Counted from the first letter of the stretch, positions 1 through 14,356 are shown. The stretch is 64,000 nt of DNA from Aristolochia californica (GCA_029961685.1 JARWKL010000002.1:19002908-19066907), one strand, 5' to 3'. The notes: a model not told the origin generated them from the sequence alone. Made by a program: numbers and translations.

Positions 1-3000
1 CAAAAAGATGAGGAAAATAGTTGAGAACAAAATGAAAATTTTAGAGTTAATGTATGAAAAAAATTGAAAACTATAGTTAAAGTAAGGGAAGAAAATTATT
101 TCACGCACTAAAAATGAACACCAATGTTTTGTTATCCATTTTTGGGAAATTCCACTAGTATAGCCCCTAATAGCTTGGTGGAATTTTATAAGAAAGAGAT
201 TTCAAATTGATCCTAACATGTTTTAAATATGGATATACGTGCCTGAAACATGTTGAAGATGAAAATGAGCTAATGATCCCAAATTTTCAAGGAGTAGAAA
301 AAATTAAATTCTCAAGTTTACAGGTGGGATATTTACTAGAACCAAACAACCCACTTTTTGCCTATTTACAAAAATTGGACCTAACAATCATAGATGATCG
401 TAAATTTTTTGATCGATTAATGATGCGTAACGGCTATAATTTTTGTTGGAAATGACTTATGGTCGGGGAGTCAACACTCAGTAAAAAATGCCATGCCCCC
501 CCTTTTTCAATGATTGCAAAACCTAATATATAAAAATCTAAAAGAGTTTAAAACCATTAGAAATCACAGCTACTATTTGAAATTATATGTCCCAGAATTT
601 GTGCATTTCCTTTTTGGATGTTCAAGTTTCTTTTCAACTCCAAAATTGAATTTTCACTCTCCCATTTATCTTGTAAACAAAAAGATACGGCCAAAAGATC
701 GCAACAATATGAAAATTTTGAGTTTATGTATGCAAAAAATTGAAAACAATAATAAATATAAGAGAAAAAAATTATTTCACACACTAAAAATGAACACCAA
801 AGTTTTGTTATCCATGTTTGGGAAATTCCACCAGTTCAACCCCTAATAGCTTGGTGGAATTTTATAAGAAGAGATTTCAAATTGATCCTAACTTGTTTTA
901 AATATGGATATACGTGCCTGAAACATTTTGAACATGCAAAATGACCTAATGATCCAAATATTTCATGGAGTAGAAAAAATTAAATTCTCAAGATAATGTG
1001 CGGCAGGATAATTACCAGAGCCAAACAACCCACATTTTGCCTATTTACAAAAAGCGGACCTAACAAATTATAGATCATCGTAAATGGTTTCAATGATTAA
1101 TGATGTGTAACGGCTATAATGTTTTTTAGAAATGACTTATGGATTGGTAGTCAACTCTCATTTAAAAAAGCCTCGCCCCCCCTTTTCCGATGATTGCAAA
1201 ACCAAATATATAAAAAAATAAAAGAGTTATAATCCTTAAAAATCACAGATACTTTTTGGTATTACCTCTCTCTGCATTTGTGCATTTCCATTTTGGATGT
1301 TCAATTTTTTTTCAAATCCAAAATTGAGTTTTCACTCTCCCTTTTTTGCCGAAAACAAAATGATAAGGCAAATAGATCACAAAAAAATGAAAATTCAAGA
1401 GTTTTAAGTATGAAAAAAATCAAAAACTATAATAAAAGTAAGTGAAGAAAATTATTTCACGCACTAAGAATGAACACCAAAGTTTTGTTATCCTTGTTTG
1501 GGAAATTCCACTAGTACAACCCCTTATAGCTTGGTGGAATTTTATAAGAAAGAGATTTCTAATTGATCCTAACAAGTTTTAAATATGGATATGCATGCAT
1601 GAAGCATGTTGATGATGCAAATGACCTAATGACCCAAAATTTTCAAGGAATAGAAAAAATTAAATTCTCAAGTTAACGTGTGCTAGGATATTTACCAGAG
1701 CCAAACAACTCACTTTTTGCCTTTTTAAAAAAAGCGGACCTAACAATCATAGGTCATCAAAAAATTTTTGATCAATTAATGATTTGTAACGGCGATAATT
1801 TTTTTTACAAATGACTTATGGTTTTGGAGTCAACTCTCATTTAAAAAAGCCTCGCCCCCCTTTTCCGACGATTGCAAAACCTAACATATAGAAAACTAAA
1901 AGAGTTTACAATCCTTAAAAATCACAGATACTTTTTGGAATTATCTCTCTAGGCATTTGTGCATTTCCATTTTGGATGTTCAATGTTTTTTCAAATCCAA
2001 ACCTGAGTTTTCACTCTCCCTTTTTTCTCGAAAACAAATAGATAAGGCAAATAAATCACAACAAAATGAAAATTTTAGAGATTATGTTTGTAAAAAATCA
2101 AAAACTGCAATAAATGGAAGTGAAGAAAATTATTTCACACACTAAAAATGAACATGAAAGTTTTGTTATCTATGTTTGGGAAATTCCAATGGTACAACCC
2201 TTAATAGCTTGGTGGAATTTTATAAGAAAGAGATTTCTAATTGATCCTAACATGTTTTAAATATGGATATGTATGCCTGAAACATGTTGAAGAAGCAAAT
2301 GGCTTAATGATCCAAAAATTTCAAGGTGTAGAAAAATTAAATTATCAAGCTAACGTGCAGTGGGATATTTACTAGAGCCAAACAACCCACTTTTTCCCTA
2401 TTTACAGAGGACCTAACAATTATAGATCATCGTAAATGTTTTGATCGATTAATGATGTGTAATGGCTATAATTTTTGTTAGAAATGACTTGTTGTTTGGG
2501 ATTCAACACTCATTTAAAAATGACTCGCCCCCCCCCACCCCCACCCCCTTTTCCGATAATTGCAAAAAATAATATATAAAAATCTAAAATATTTTAAAAT
2601 CCTTAAAATCACAGATACTTTTCGGAATTTTATCTCTCAGTATTTCTACATTTCCATTTTGGATGTTGAATTTTTTTAAACTCTAAACTAGAATTTTCAC
2701 TCTCCCATTTTTCTCATAAACAAAAAGATGAGTCAAGTAGGTCACAACAAATTGAAAATTTTAGAACTTATGTATCAAAAAAAACAAAAAACTATAATAA
2801 ATGTAAGTGAAGAAAATTATTTAACGCACTAAAAATAAACACCAAAGTTTTTTTATCCTTTTTTGGGAAATTCCACTAGTACAACCCCTAATACCTTGGT
2901 GGAATTTTATAAGAAAGAGATTTCTAAAAATGATCTAAAAAATTCGAGTAGAAAAAATTAAATTCTCAAGTAAACGTGCGGTGGGATAGTTATTAGAACC

Positions 3001-6000
3001 AAACAACCCACTTTTTGCCTATTTACAAAAAGTGGACCTAACAATCAAATATCATCGTAAATGTTTTGAACGATTAGTAATGTGTGATGGCTATAATTTT
3101 TGTTAGAAATGACTTTTGGTTTGGGAGTCAACACTCAATTAAAAATTCCTTGCCACCCGTTTCAGACGATGGCAAAACATAATATATAAAAAAATAAAAG
3201 AGTTCACAATCCTTAAAAATCACAAAAACTTTTTGGAATTATCTCTATGAGCATTTGTGCATTTCCATTTTGGATGTTCAATTTTTTTTCAAATCTAAAT
3301 TTGAGTTTTCACTCTTCCTTTTTTCTCATGAACAAAAAGATAAGGCCAATAGATCACAACAAAATGAAAATTTAAGAGTTTATGTATGTTAAAAATTGAA
3401 AAGTATAATAAAAGCAAGTGAAGAAAATTATTTCACGCACTAAAAATGAACACCAAAGTTTTGTTATCCTTGTTTGGGAAATTCCACTAGCACAACCCCT
3501 AATTGCTTGGTGGAATTTTATAACAAAGAGATTTCTAATTGATCCTAACATGTTTTAAATATGGATATGCATTCCTGAAACATGATGAAGATGCAAATAA
3601 ACAAATGATCCAAAAATTTAAAGTAGTAGAAAAAAATTAAATTCTCAAGTTAACATGTGCTGGCATAGTAACCAGAGCCAAACAACCGGCTTTTTGCCCA
3701 CTTTTTGCCTATTTTCAAAAAGCGGACCTATCAATGATAGATCATCATAAATATATTGATCGATTAATGATGTGTAACGACTATAATTTTTGTTTGAAAT
3801 GAATTATGGTTTGGGAGTCAACACTCAGTTAAAAATGCATTGCCCCCCCCCTTTTCCGATGATTGCAAACCCTAATAAATAAAATGCTAAAAGAGTTAAC
3901 AATCCTTTAAAATCACAGATACTTTTTTGAATTATCTCTCTCAGCAATGTTCAATTTTTTTTCAAATCCAAACTTGAGTTTTCACTCTCCCTTTTTTGTC
4001 GAAAACAAAAAGATAAGGCAAATAGATGAGAACAAAATGAAAATTTTAGAGTTTATGTATGAAAAAAATTGAAAACTATAACAAAAGTAAGTGAAGAAAA
4101 TTGTTTCACGCACTAAAAATGATCACCAAAGTTTTTTTATCCATTTTTGGGAAATTCCACTAGTATAACCCCTAATGTCTTGGTGGAATTTTATAAGAAA
4201 GAGATTTCAAACTGATCCTAACATGTTTTAAATATGGATATGCATGCCTGAAACATGTTGAAGATGCAAAATGACCTAATGATCCAAAAATTTCAAGGAG
4301 TAGAAAAAATTAAATTCTCAAGTTAACATGCAGTGGGATATTTACCAAAGCCAAACACGCCACTTTTTGCCTCTTTACAAAAAGCAGACCTAACAATCAT
4401 AGATCATCATAAATGTTTTGATCGATTAATGATGTGTAACGGCTATAATTTTTGTTCGAAATGACTTATGGTTTAGGGGTGAACACTCAGTTAAAAATGC
4501 CTCGCCCCTCCTTTTTCGATGATTGCAAAACCTAATATTTAAAAATCAAAAAGAGTTTACAACCTTTAAAAATCACAGATACTTTTTGGAATTATATCTC
4601 TCAACATTTGTGCATTTCCATTTTGGATGTTCAATTTTTTTTCAACTCCAAACTTGAGTTTTCACTCTTCCATTTTTCTCGTAAACAAAAAGAGAAGTCA
4701 AATAGATCACAGCAAAATGAAAATTTTAGAGTTTATGTATGCAAAAAAACAAAAAACTATAATAAATGTAAGCAAAGAAAATTATTTCGTGCACTAAAAA
4801 TGAACACCAAAGTTTTGTTATCCTTGTTTGGGAAATTCCACTTGTACAACCCCTAATAGCTTGGTGGAATTTTATATGAAAGAGATTTCTAATTGATCCT
4901 AACATGTTTTAAATATGGATATGCATGCCTGAAACATGTGGAAAAAGCAAACGACCTAATGATTCAAAAATTTCAAGGACTAGAAAAAATTAGACTCTCA
5001 AGTTAACGTTCAGTGGGATAGTTACTAGAGCCAAACCACCCACTTTTGCCTATTTGAAAAAAATGGACCTAGCAATCATAGATCATCTTAATTGTTTTGT
5101 TCGATTAAAGATGTCTAACGGCTATAATTTTTGTTAGAAATGACTTATGGTTCGGGAGTAACCACTCAGTAAAAATTGCCTCACCCCCCTTTTTTGATGA
5201 TTGCAAATCCTAACATATAAAAAACTAAAAGAGTTTACAATCCTTAAAAATCAAAGAGACTTTTTGGAATTATCTCACTCAGCATTTGTGCATTTCCGTT
5301 TTTGATATTCAATTTTTTTTCGAATCCAAACTTTAGTTTTTACTCTCCCTTTTTTCTCGTAAACAAAAAGATAAGGCAAATAGATCACAACAAAATGAAA
5401 ATTTAGGAGTTTATGTATATTAAAAATTGAAAACTATAATAAAATAAAGTGAAGAAAATTATTTAATGAACTAAAAATGAACACCAAAGTTTTCTTATCT
5501 ATGTTTGGGAAATTCCACTAGTATAACCCCTAATATCTTGGTGGAATTTTAAAAGAAAGAGATTTCTAATTGATCTTATCATATTTTAAATATGGATATG
5601 CATGCCTGAAACATGTTGATGATGCAAATGACCTAATGATCAGAAAATTTTAAGGTGTAGAAAAAAATTAAATTTTCAAGTTAACGTGCGTTGGGATAGT
5701 TACTAGCGCCAAATAACCAACTTTTTGCCTATTTACAAAAAGAGGACGTAACAATCATAGATCATCGTAAATGTCTTTATTGATTAATAATGTGTAACGG
5801 CGATATTGTTTTTATAAATTACTTTTATATTTTTGTTATAAATTACTTTTGTTTTGGGAGTCAACACTCAGTTAAAAATGCCTAACCCCCCCTATTCCGA
5901 TTATTGCAAAACCTAATATATAAAAAACTAAAAGAGTTAAAAATCCTTAAAAATCACGGATACTTTTTGGAATAATCTCTCTCAACATTTGTGCATTTCC

Positions 6001-6582
6001 ATTTTGGATCTTCAATTTGATTTCAAATCCAAACTTCAGTTTTCACTCTCCCATTCTTCTCGAAAACAAAAACATAAGGCAAATAGATCACAAAAAATTG
6101 AAAATTTTAGAGTTTATGTATTGAAAAATTTGAAAACTATAATAAAAGTAAGTGAAGAAAATTATTTTACACACTAAAAATGAACACCAAAGTTTTTTTA
6201 TCCATGTTTGGGAAATTCCTCTAGTATAACCCCTAATAGCTTGGTTGAATTTTATAAGAAAGAGATATCAAATTGATCCTAACATGTTTTAAATATGGAC
6301 ATGCGTGCCTGAAACATGTTGAAGAAGCAAAATGACCTATTGATCTAAAAATTTCAAGGAGTAGAAAAAATTAAATTCTCAAGTAAACGTGCAGTGGGAT
6401 ATTTAACAGAGCCAAACAACCAATTTTGGCCTATTTACAAAATGTGGACCTAACAATCATAGATCATTGTAAATGTTTTGATTTATTAATGAAGTGTAAT
6501 GGCTATAATTTTTTTTTATAAATGGCTTATGTTTTGGGAGTCAAGACTCAGTAAAAAATGCCTCGCCCCCCCCTTTTCCGAC
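1..6582 (+). repeat. Diverged satellite block, left edge
   Basis: The window opens inside a monomer. The ATTGC landmark (allowing substitutions) lies at 513, 1193, 1871, 2559, 3169, 3862, 4522, 5200 and 5903, with the next at 6583. Spacing is mostly 678-703 bp. The short 610-bp step (2559 to 3169) carries a deletion near 2930-2945. The 693-bp step has a small local duplication near 3690-3712, and the 660-bp step lacks about 20 bp near 3945. C tracts are 9 nt or less. There is no gene in this stretch. Confidence 0.93.
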
Positions 6583-6859
6583 ATTTGCAAAACCTAATAT
6601 ATAAAAAACTAAAAGATTTCACAATCCTTAAAAATCACAGATACTTTTTGGAATTATCTCACTCAGCATTTGTGCATTTCCATTTTGGATGTTCAATTGT
6701 TTTTCAAATCCAAACTTGAGTTTTCACTTTCCCTTTTTTCTCGTAAACAAAAAGATTAAGCAAAAAAATCACAAAAAAATGAAAATTTTAGAGATTATGT
6801 CTGAAAAAAAATAAAAACCTACAATAAATGTAACTGAAGAAAATTATTTCATGCACTAA

Positions 6860-7550
6860 AAATGAACACCAAAGTTTTGTTATCTGTGTTTTAGAAATTC
6901 CACCGGAACATCCCCTAATATCTTGGTGAAATTTTATAAGAAAGAGATTTCTAATTGATCCTAACATGTTTTAAATATGGATATGCATGCCTGAAACATG
7001 TTGAAGATGCAAATGACCTAATGATACAAAATTTTCAAGTAGTTGAAAAAATTAAATTCTCAAGTTAACGTGCGGTGGGATATTTACCAGAGCCAAACAA
7101 CCCACTTTTTGCCTATTGTCAAAAAGTAGACCTAACAATCATAGACATCGTAAATGTTTTGATCCATTAATGAAGTGTCACGACGATAATTTTTGTTAGA
7201 AACGACTTATGGTTTGGGTCTCAACACTCAGTTAAAAATGCCTCGCCCCCCTTTTCCGAGGATTGCAAAAACGAATATATAAAAAACTAAAAAAGTTTAC
7301 AATCCTTAAAAATCACAGATACTTTTTGGAATTATCTGTCTCAGCATTTGTGCATTTCCATTTTGGATGTTCCATTTTTTTTTCAAATCCATACTTGAGT
7401 TTTCACTCTCTCTTTTTTCTCGTAAATAAAAAGATAACGCTCATACATCACAAAAAAAAGAAAATTTTAGAGTTTATGTATGCAAAAAATCCACAACTAC
7501 AATAAATGTAAGCGAAGAAAATTATTTCACTCACTAAAAATGAACACCAA
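6860..7550 (+). repeat. Duplicated monomer, left copy (partner 16.30-16.98 kb)
   Basis: Shared variants: a GTGTTTT change in the TATCCATGTTTGGG box, ACATCCCCTAATA instead of ACAACCCCTAATA, GATACAAAATTTTCAAG, ATGAAGTGTCACG, CTCATACATCACA and CACAACTACAATAAATGT or its close form. The CTCATAC variant is offset by 9444 bp (7441 and 16885). Confidence 0.72.
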
Positions 7551-7764
7551 AGTTAAATTCTCAAGTTAAGGTGCGGTGGGATATTTAGAAGAGCCAAACA
7601 ACCCACTTTTTGCCTATTTACAAAAAGCGGACTTAACAATCAATAACCATCGTAAATATTTTGATCAATTAATGATGTGTAACGGCTATAATTGTTTTTA
7701 CAAATGACTTATGGTTAGGTAGTCAACACTAAGTTAAAAATGCCTCGTCCCCTCTTTTTCTTAG
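7262..7764 (+). repeat. Truncated monomer, ~175 bp missing
   Basis: Near 7551-7558 the sequence passes from AACACCAAAGTT directly into AAATTCTCAAGTT, skipping the dyad and its surroundings. The landmark spacing falls to 503 bp. Confidence 0.9.
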
Positions 7765-8199
7765 ATTGCAAAACCTAATATATAAAAAACTAAAAGAGTT
7801 TACAATTCTTAAAAATCACAAATACATTTTGGAATTATTTCTCTCAGCATTTGTAAATTTCCATTTTGGATGTTCAATTTTTTTTCAAATCCAAACTTGA
7901 GTTTTCACTCTCCCATTTTTCTCGTCAACAAAATGATAAGGCAAATAGATCACAACAAAATGAAAATTTTAGAGTTTATGTAAGGAAAAAATTGAAAACT
8001 ATAATAAAAGTAAGTGAAGAAAATTATTTAACGCACTAAAAATGAACACCAAAGTTTTGTTATCCATGTTTCGGAAATTCCACTAGTACAACCCCTAATA
8101 GCTTGGTGGAATTTTATAAGAAAGAGATTTCTAATTGATCCTAAAATGTCTTAAATAGGGATATGCATGCCTGAAACATGTTGAAGATGCAAATGACCT

Positions 8200-9310
8200 A
8201 ATGATCCAAAAATTTAGAGTAGAAAAAATTAAATTCTCGGGTTAACCTGGGGTGGGATATTTACCAGAGCCAAACAACCCGCTCTTTGTCCATTCACAAA
8301 AAGTGGACCTAACAATCATAGATCATCGTAAATGTCTAGATAGATTAATAATGTATAATAGCAATAATTTTTCTTAGAAGAGATTAAAATTCTTTAAAAT
8401 CACATATATATTTTTTTTAATTATATCTCTCAGCATTTATGCATTTTAATCTTGGATGTTAAGTTTTCTTTCAACACCAAACTTGAATTTTCACTCTCCC
8501 ATTTTTCTCGTAAACAAAATGATAAGGCAAATAGATCACAACAAAATGAAAAATTTAGAGTTTATGTATGCAAAAAAATAAAACAATAATAAATGTAAGT
8601 GAAGAAAATTATTTCACGCACTAAAAATAAACACCAAAGTTTTGTTATCAAAGTTTGGGAAATTCCACTTGTACAACCCCTATTAGTTTGGTGGAATTTT
8701 ATAAGAAAGTGATTTCTAATTGATCCTAACATGTTTTAAATATAGATATGCATGATTGAAACACGTGGAAGATGCAAACGACCTAATGATCCAAAAACTT
8801 TGAGTAGAAATATTTAAATTCTCATGTTAAAGTGTTGTGGGATATTTAACATAGCCAAACAACACACTTTTTGCCTATTTACAAAAAGCGGACCGAACTA
8901 TCATAGATCATTGTAAATGTTTTGATTGATTAATGATGTGTAACTACTATAATTTTTGTTAGAAATGACTTAAGGTTTGGGAATCGACACTCAGTTAAAA
9001 ATGCCTTGCCCCCTTTTTTATGAATGTCAATCTTAATATATAAAATACTAAAAGAGTTTAAAAACCTTAAAAATCACAGATACTTTATGGAATTATCTCT
9101 CTCAGCATTTGTGCATTTCCAATTTGGATGTTCAATTTTTTTTCAAACCCAAACTTGAGTCTTCACTCTTCCATTTTTCTCATAAACAAAAAGACAAGGC
9201 AAATAGATCACAACAAAATGAAAATTTTAGAGGTTATGTATGTAAAAAATTGAAAACTATAATAAATTTAAGTGAAAAAATTACTTCACGCACTTAAAAT
9301 GAACACCTAA
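8200..9310 (+). repeat. Duplicated multi-monomer segment, left copy (partner 18.15-19.25 kb)
   Basis: Shared variants with the partner, in order: ATTTAGAGTAGAAAA, CAACCCGCT, AAATGTCT and GCAATAA, then in the next monomer AAATATAGATATGCATG, a GTGGAAGATGCAAA variant, TCTCATGTTAA, GATATTTAACA and CAACACACTTTT followed by GATCATTGTAAAT. The offset is about 9.95 kb. The copy here has an extra deletion near 8380. Confidence 0.75.
8340..8420 (+). repeat. Deletion junction removing the C-tract slot
   Basis: Near 8378-8386, TTTTTCTTAGAAG joins AGATTAAAATTCTTT. The GACTTATGG box, the C tract and the GATTGC landmark of this monomer (about 100 bp) are missing. Confidence 0.85.
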
Positions 9311-9682
9311 GTTTTTTTATCCATGTTTGGGAAATTTGACTATTACAACCCCTAATAGCTTTGTGGAATTTTTTAAGAAAGAGGTTTCTAATTGATCCTA
9401 ACTTGTTTTAAAAATGGATATGCATGCCTAAAACATGTTGAAGATGCAAAATAACCTAATGATCCAAAAATATCGAGTAGAAAAATTTAAATTCTCGTGT
9501 TAACGTGCGGTGGAATAATTACTAGTGCCAAACAACACACTAGTTGCCTATTTACAAAAAGCGGACCTAACAATCATAGATCATCGAAAATGTTTTGATC
9601 CATTAATGATGTGTAACGGCTATATTTTTTTTAGAAATGACTTAAGTTTTGGAATTCAACACTCAGTTAAAAAATTCTATCT

Positions 9683-9725
9683 CCCCCCCCATCCCACCCC
9701 TCCATCCCCCACCCCGACCACCACC
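9683..9725 (+). repeat. Interrupted C-rich stretch
   Basis: Eight C, then about 35 bp of short C runs broken by A, T and AT, ending in CCACCACC. It occupies the C-tract slot and makes this monomer longer than average. Confidence 0.9.
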
Positions 9726-9819
9726 ATTTCTGATGATTGCAAAACCTAATATATAAAAAACTAAAAGAGTTTATAATCCTTAAAAATCACAGAAACATTC
9801 TGGAATTATCTCTCTCAGC

Positions 9820-10990
9820 ATTTGTGCATTTTCATTTTGGATGTTCAATTTTTTTTCAAATCCAAACTTAAGTTTTCACTATCCCATTTTTCTCGTAAAC
9901 AAAAACATATGGAAAATAAATCACAACAAAATGAAAACTTTAGGGTTTGTTCATGCAAAAAATTGAAAACTATAATAAATGTAAGTGAAGAAAATTATTT
10001 CACGCACTACAAATGAATACCAAAGTTTTGTTATCCATGTTTGGGAAATTCTAGTAGTACAACCATTACTAGCTTGGTGGAATTTTATAAGAAAGAGATT
10101 TCTAATTGATCCTAACCTGTTTTAAATATGGATATGCATGCCTGAAAAATGTTGATGATGATAATGATATAATGATCCAAAACTTTCAAGGATTAAATAT
10201 AAATAAATTCTCAAGTTAACGTGCGGTGGCATATTTACCAAAGCCAACAAACCCACTTTTTGTGTACTTAGAAAAAGTGGACCTAACAATCATAGATAAT
10301 CGTAAATGTTTTGATTAATTAATGATGTGTAATTTCTATAATTTTTTTTAGAAATGACTTTGGTTTGGGAGTTAACACTCATTTAAAAAAGCCTCGTTGC
10401 CCTTTTTCCGACGAATGCAAAACCTAATATACAAAAAACTAAAAGAGTTTACAATCCTTAAAAATCATAGATACTTTGTTGAATTATCTCTCTGAGCATT
10501 TGTGCATTTCCGTTTTGGATGTTCAATTTTTTTTAAAATCCAAACTTGAGTTTTCACTCTCCCTTCTTTCTCGTAAACAAAAAGATAAGGAAAATAAATC
10601 ACAAAAAAATGAAAATTTTAGAGTTTATGTATGCAAAAACTCAAAAACTATTTGAGTGAAGAAAATTATTTCACGTACTAAAAATGAACACCAAAGTTTT
10701 ATTATCCATATATGGGAAATACCACAAGTACAACCCCTATTAGCTCAGTGGAATTTTATGAGAAAGAGATTTCTAATTTATCCTAACATGTTTTAAATAT
10801 GGATATGTATGCCTGAAACATGTTGAAAATGGAAATGACCTAATGATCCAAAAATTTAAAGGAGTGGAAAATATGAAATTCTCAACTTAACGTGCAGTGG
10901 GATATTTACCAGAGCCAAACAACCCACTTTTTGCCCATTTAAAAAAAGCGGACCTAAGATTCGTAGATCATCGTAAAATTTTTGATCGAT
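9820..10990 (+). repeat. Duplicated segment, left copy (partner 14.36-15.5 kb)
   Basis: Shared rare variants: CACTATCCCATTTTTCTCG (CTATCCC at 9879 and 14414, offset 4535 bp), ATATGG before AAATAAATCACAACAAAATG, TTTAGGG, TGTTGATGATG, a T(G)CGTACTT-type stretch before the AAAAG box, CATTTAAAAAAGCCTC, AATATACAAAAAACTAAAAG, AGTTTTATTATCCAT, and a change in the TTGATCCTAAC box. Confidence 0.75.
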
Positions 10991-11067
10991 TAATAATGTG
11001 TAACGGCTATATTTATTTTTAGAAATGACTTTGCTTTAGGAGTCAACACTCAGTTAACAATGCCTCG

Positions 11068-11093
11068 CCCCCCCCCCCCCCCCCCCCCCCCCC
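11068..11093 (+). repeat. C tract, 26 nt
   Basis: An uninterrupted run of 26 C in the variable slot between AATGCCTCG and TTCTACGACGATTGC. It is the leftmost run of 10 C or more in the window. Confidence 0.97.
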
Positions 11094-12244
11094 TTCTACG
11101 ACGATTGCAAAACCTAATATATAAAAAACTAAATGAGTTTACAATCCTTAAAAATCATAGATACTTTTAGGAATTATCTCTCTCAGTATTTGCGCATTTC
11201 CATTTTGGATGTTCAATTTTTTTTCAAATCCTAGCTTGAGTTTTCATTTTCCCATTTTTCCCGAAAACAAAAAGATAAGGTAAATAGATCACAAAAAACT
11301 GAAAATTTTAGAGTTTATGTATGCAAAAAATCAAAAACTATAATAAAAGTATGTGAAGAAAATTATTTCACGCACTAAGAATGAACACCAAAGTTTTGTT
11401 ATCCATGTCTGGGAAATTCCACTAATACAACCCCTAATAGCTTGGTGGAATTTTATAAGAAAGTGATTTCTAATTGATCCTAACATGTTTTAAATATGGA
11501 TATGCATGCCTGAAACATGTTGAAGATGCAAATGACCTAATGATTCAAAAATTTCAAGGAGTAGAAAATTTTAAATTCTCAAGTTAACGTGCGATGGGAT
11601 ATTTACCAGAGCCAATCATCATACTTTTTTCTTATTTAAAAAATCGGGCCTAAGAATTATAGATCATCGTAAATTTTTTGTTCGATTAATGATGTGTAAC
11701 GGCTATAATTTTGGTTAGAAATGACTTATGGATTGGGAGTTAACACTCAGATAAAAATGTCTCGCCCCCCCTTTTCCCTCTATTGCAAAACCTAATATAT
11801 AAAAAACTAAAAGTGTTTACAATCTTTAAAAATAAAAAATACTTTTTGGAAATATCTCTCTCAGCATTTGTGCATTTCCATTTTTGATGTTCAACTTTCT
11901 TTCAAATCCAAACTTGATTTTTCACTCTCCCTCTTTTCTCGTAAAAAAACGATAAGGAAAAAAAAGATCACAACAAAATAAAAATTTAAGAGTTTATGTA
12001 TGCAAAAAATCAAAATCTACAATAAATGTAAGTGAAAAAAATTATTTCACGCACTAAAAATGAACTCCAAAGTTTTGGTATCCATGTTTGGGCAATACCA
12101 CTAGTACATCCCTAATAGCTTACTGGCATTTTATAAGAAAGAGATTTCTAATTGATCCTAACATGTTTTAAATATGGATATGCATGCCTGAAACATGTTT
12201 ATGATGCAAATTATGTAATGATCCAAAAATTTCATGGAGTAGAA

Positions 12245-12300
12245 AAAATTAAAGAATGCACTTTTCCATGAAAAAACTAATACAAAAAAAGCTAAAAGAA
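12245..12300 (+). repeat. Deletion junction, ~210 bp missing
   Basis: GAAAAAATTAAAGAATGCAC passes into TTTTCCATGAAAAAACTAATAC. The GTTAACGTGCGG to AACACTC part of the monomer, including the C tract, is gone. The two neighbouring landmarks are 1145 bp apart rather than about 1356. Confidence 0.85.
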
Positions 12301-14356
12301 TTTACAATCCTTTATAAGCACAAATACTTTTTGGAATTGTCTCTCTCAACATTTGTGCATTTCCATTTTGGATGTTCAATTTTTTTTCAAATCCAAACTT
12401 GAGTTTTCACTCTCCCTTTTTTCTCGAAAACAAAAAGATAAGACAAATAGATATGAACAAAATGAAAATTTTAGAGTTTATGTATGCAAAAATCTGAAAA
12501 ATATATTAAAAGTAAGTGAATAAAAGTAATTCACGCTCTAAAAATGAACACCAAAGTTTTGTTATCCATTTTTGGGAAATTCCACTTGTATAACCCCTAT
12601 TAGCTTGGTGAAATTTTACAAGAAAGATATTTCAAATTGATCCTAACATGTTTTAAATACGGATATGCGTGCCTAAAACATGTTGAAGATGCAAAATGAC
12701 CTAATGATCAAAAAATTTCTAGGAGTGGAAAAAATTAAATTCTCAAGTTAACGTGCGGTGGGATATTTACCAGAGCCAAACAACCCACTTTTTGCCTATT
12801 TACAAAAGGTGGACCTAACAATCATAGATGATCATAAATGTGTAGCAGCTATAATTTTGTTAGAAATGACTTATGGTTTGGGAGTCAACATTCAGTTAAA
12901 AATGCCTCGCCCCCCCTTTTTCGATGATTGCAAAACCCAATATATAAAAATCTAAAAGAGTTTACAACTCTTTAAAATCACAGATACTTTTTTGAAATAT
13001 ATCTCTCAGCATTTCTCCATTCCTATTTTGGAAGTTCAATTTTTTTTCACATCCAAACTTGAGTGTTCACTCTCCCATTTTTCCCGAAAACTAAAAAACA
13101 AGGCAAATAGATCACAAAAAAAATGAAAATTTTAGAGTTTATGTATGCAAAAAATAAAAAATTATAATAAAAATAAGTGAAGAAAATTATTTCACGCACA
13201 AAGAATGGACACCAAAGTTTTGTTATCAATGTTTAGGAAATTCCACTAGTATAACCCCTAATAGCTTGGAGAATTTTATAAGAAAGAAATTTAAAATTGA
13301 TCCTAACATGTTTTAAATATGGATATGCATGCCTGAAACAGGTTGAAGAAGCAAAATGACCTAATGATCCATAAATTTCAAGCAGTAGAAAAAATTATAT
13401 TCTCAAATTAATGTGCGATGGGATATTTTCTAGAGCGATACTAGCCAACTTTTGCCTATTTACAAATATCGGACCTAACAATCATAGATGATCGTAAATG
13501 TTTTGATCGATTAATGATGTGTAGCGGCTATAATTTTTGTTAGAAATGACTTATGGTTTGGGAGTCAACAAAGAGTTAAAAATGCATCGCCCCCCTTTTC
13601 TAATGATTGCAAAACCTTATATATAAAAATCTAAAATAGTTTACAACCCTTAAAAATCACGGATACCTTTTGGAATTTTATCTCTAAGCACTTGTGCTTT
13701 TTCCATTTTGGATGTTCAATTTTTTTTCAACTCCAAACTTGAATTTTCACTCTCTCATTTTTCTTGTAAACAAAAGGATAAGGCAAACATATCGCAACAA
13801 AATGAAAATTTTAAGTTTAAGTATGCAAAAAATAGAAAACTATAATAAATGTAAGTGAGGAAAATTATTTCACGCACAAAAAATGAACACCATAGTTTTG
13901 TTATCCATGTTTGGGAAATTCCACTAGTATAACCCCTCATAGCTATGTGGAATTTTATAAGAAAGAGATATCAAATTGATCCTAACGTGTTTTAAATATG
14001 GATATGCGTGCCTCAAACATGTTGAAGATGAAAAATGACCTAATGATCAAAAACTTTTGAGTAGAAAAAATTAAATGTGCTATGGAATATTTAGCACAAC
14101 CAAACAATCCACTTTTTGCCTATTTACAAAAAGCAGACCTTAAAATAATAGATCATCGGGAATGGTTTGATCCATTAATGAAGTGTAACGGCTATAATTT
14201 TTGTTAGAAATGACATATGGTTTGGGAGTCAACACTCATTTCAAAATGCCTCACCCCCGCTTTTCTGATGATTGCAAAACCTAATATATAAAAAATTAAA
14301 AGAGTTTACAATCCTTAAAAATTACAGATAATTTTTGGAATTATCCCTCTCTGCAT

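Larger units (their letters stand above)
6583..13605 (+). repeat. Diverged satellite block with several truncated monomers
   Basis: Landmarks lie at 7262, 7765, 9024, 9736, 10414, 11104, 11782 and 12927. Two monomers lost the landmark, near 8380 and near 12260. The first long C tract of the window (26 nt) is at 11068. The C-rich slot at 9683-9725 is instead an interrupted C/A/T-rich stretch. No gene, RNA or transposon is seen. Confidence 0.93.

Noticed and set aside
514..846. The longest open frame (110 codons, + strand), and similar frames of 60-100 codons elsewhere
   Set aside because: They are fragments of the satellite monomer read through. Most begin at TTG or GTG rather than ATG, end at different places in each monomer, and are broken by T-run indels in most copies. 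No domain, signal peptide or coding-type codon pattern is visible.
1957..2145. Recurrent 62-codon + strand frame that starts LCISILDVQFFF (TTG start), also at 4608, 5989, 9109, 49278, 49855, 51237 and others
   Set aside because: It recurs because the monomer recurs. The frame includes the T run and low-complexity AT-rich DNA. Substitutions between copies change amino acids freely, which does not suggest purifying selection.
9935..9952. TTTAGGG motif resembling a plant telomere repeat
   Set aside because: It is a single copy from a change in the TTTTAGAGTTTATG box, with no tandem repetition.
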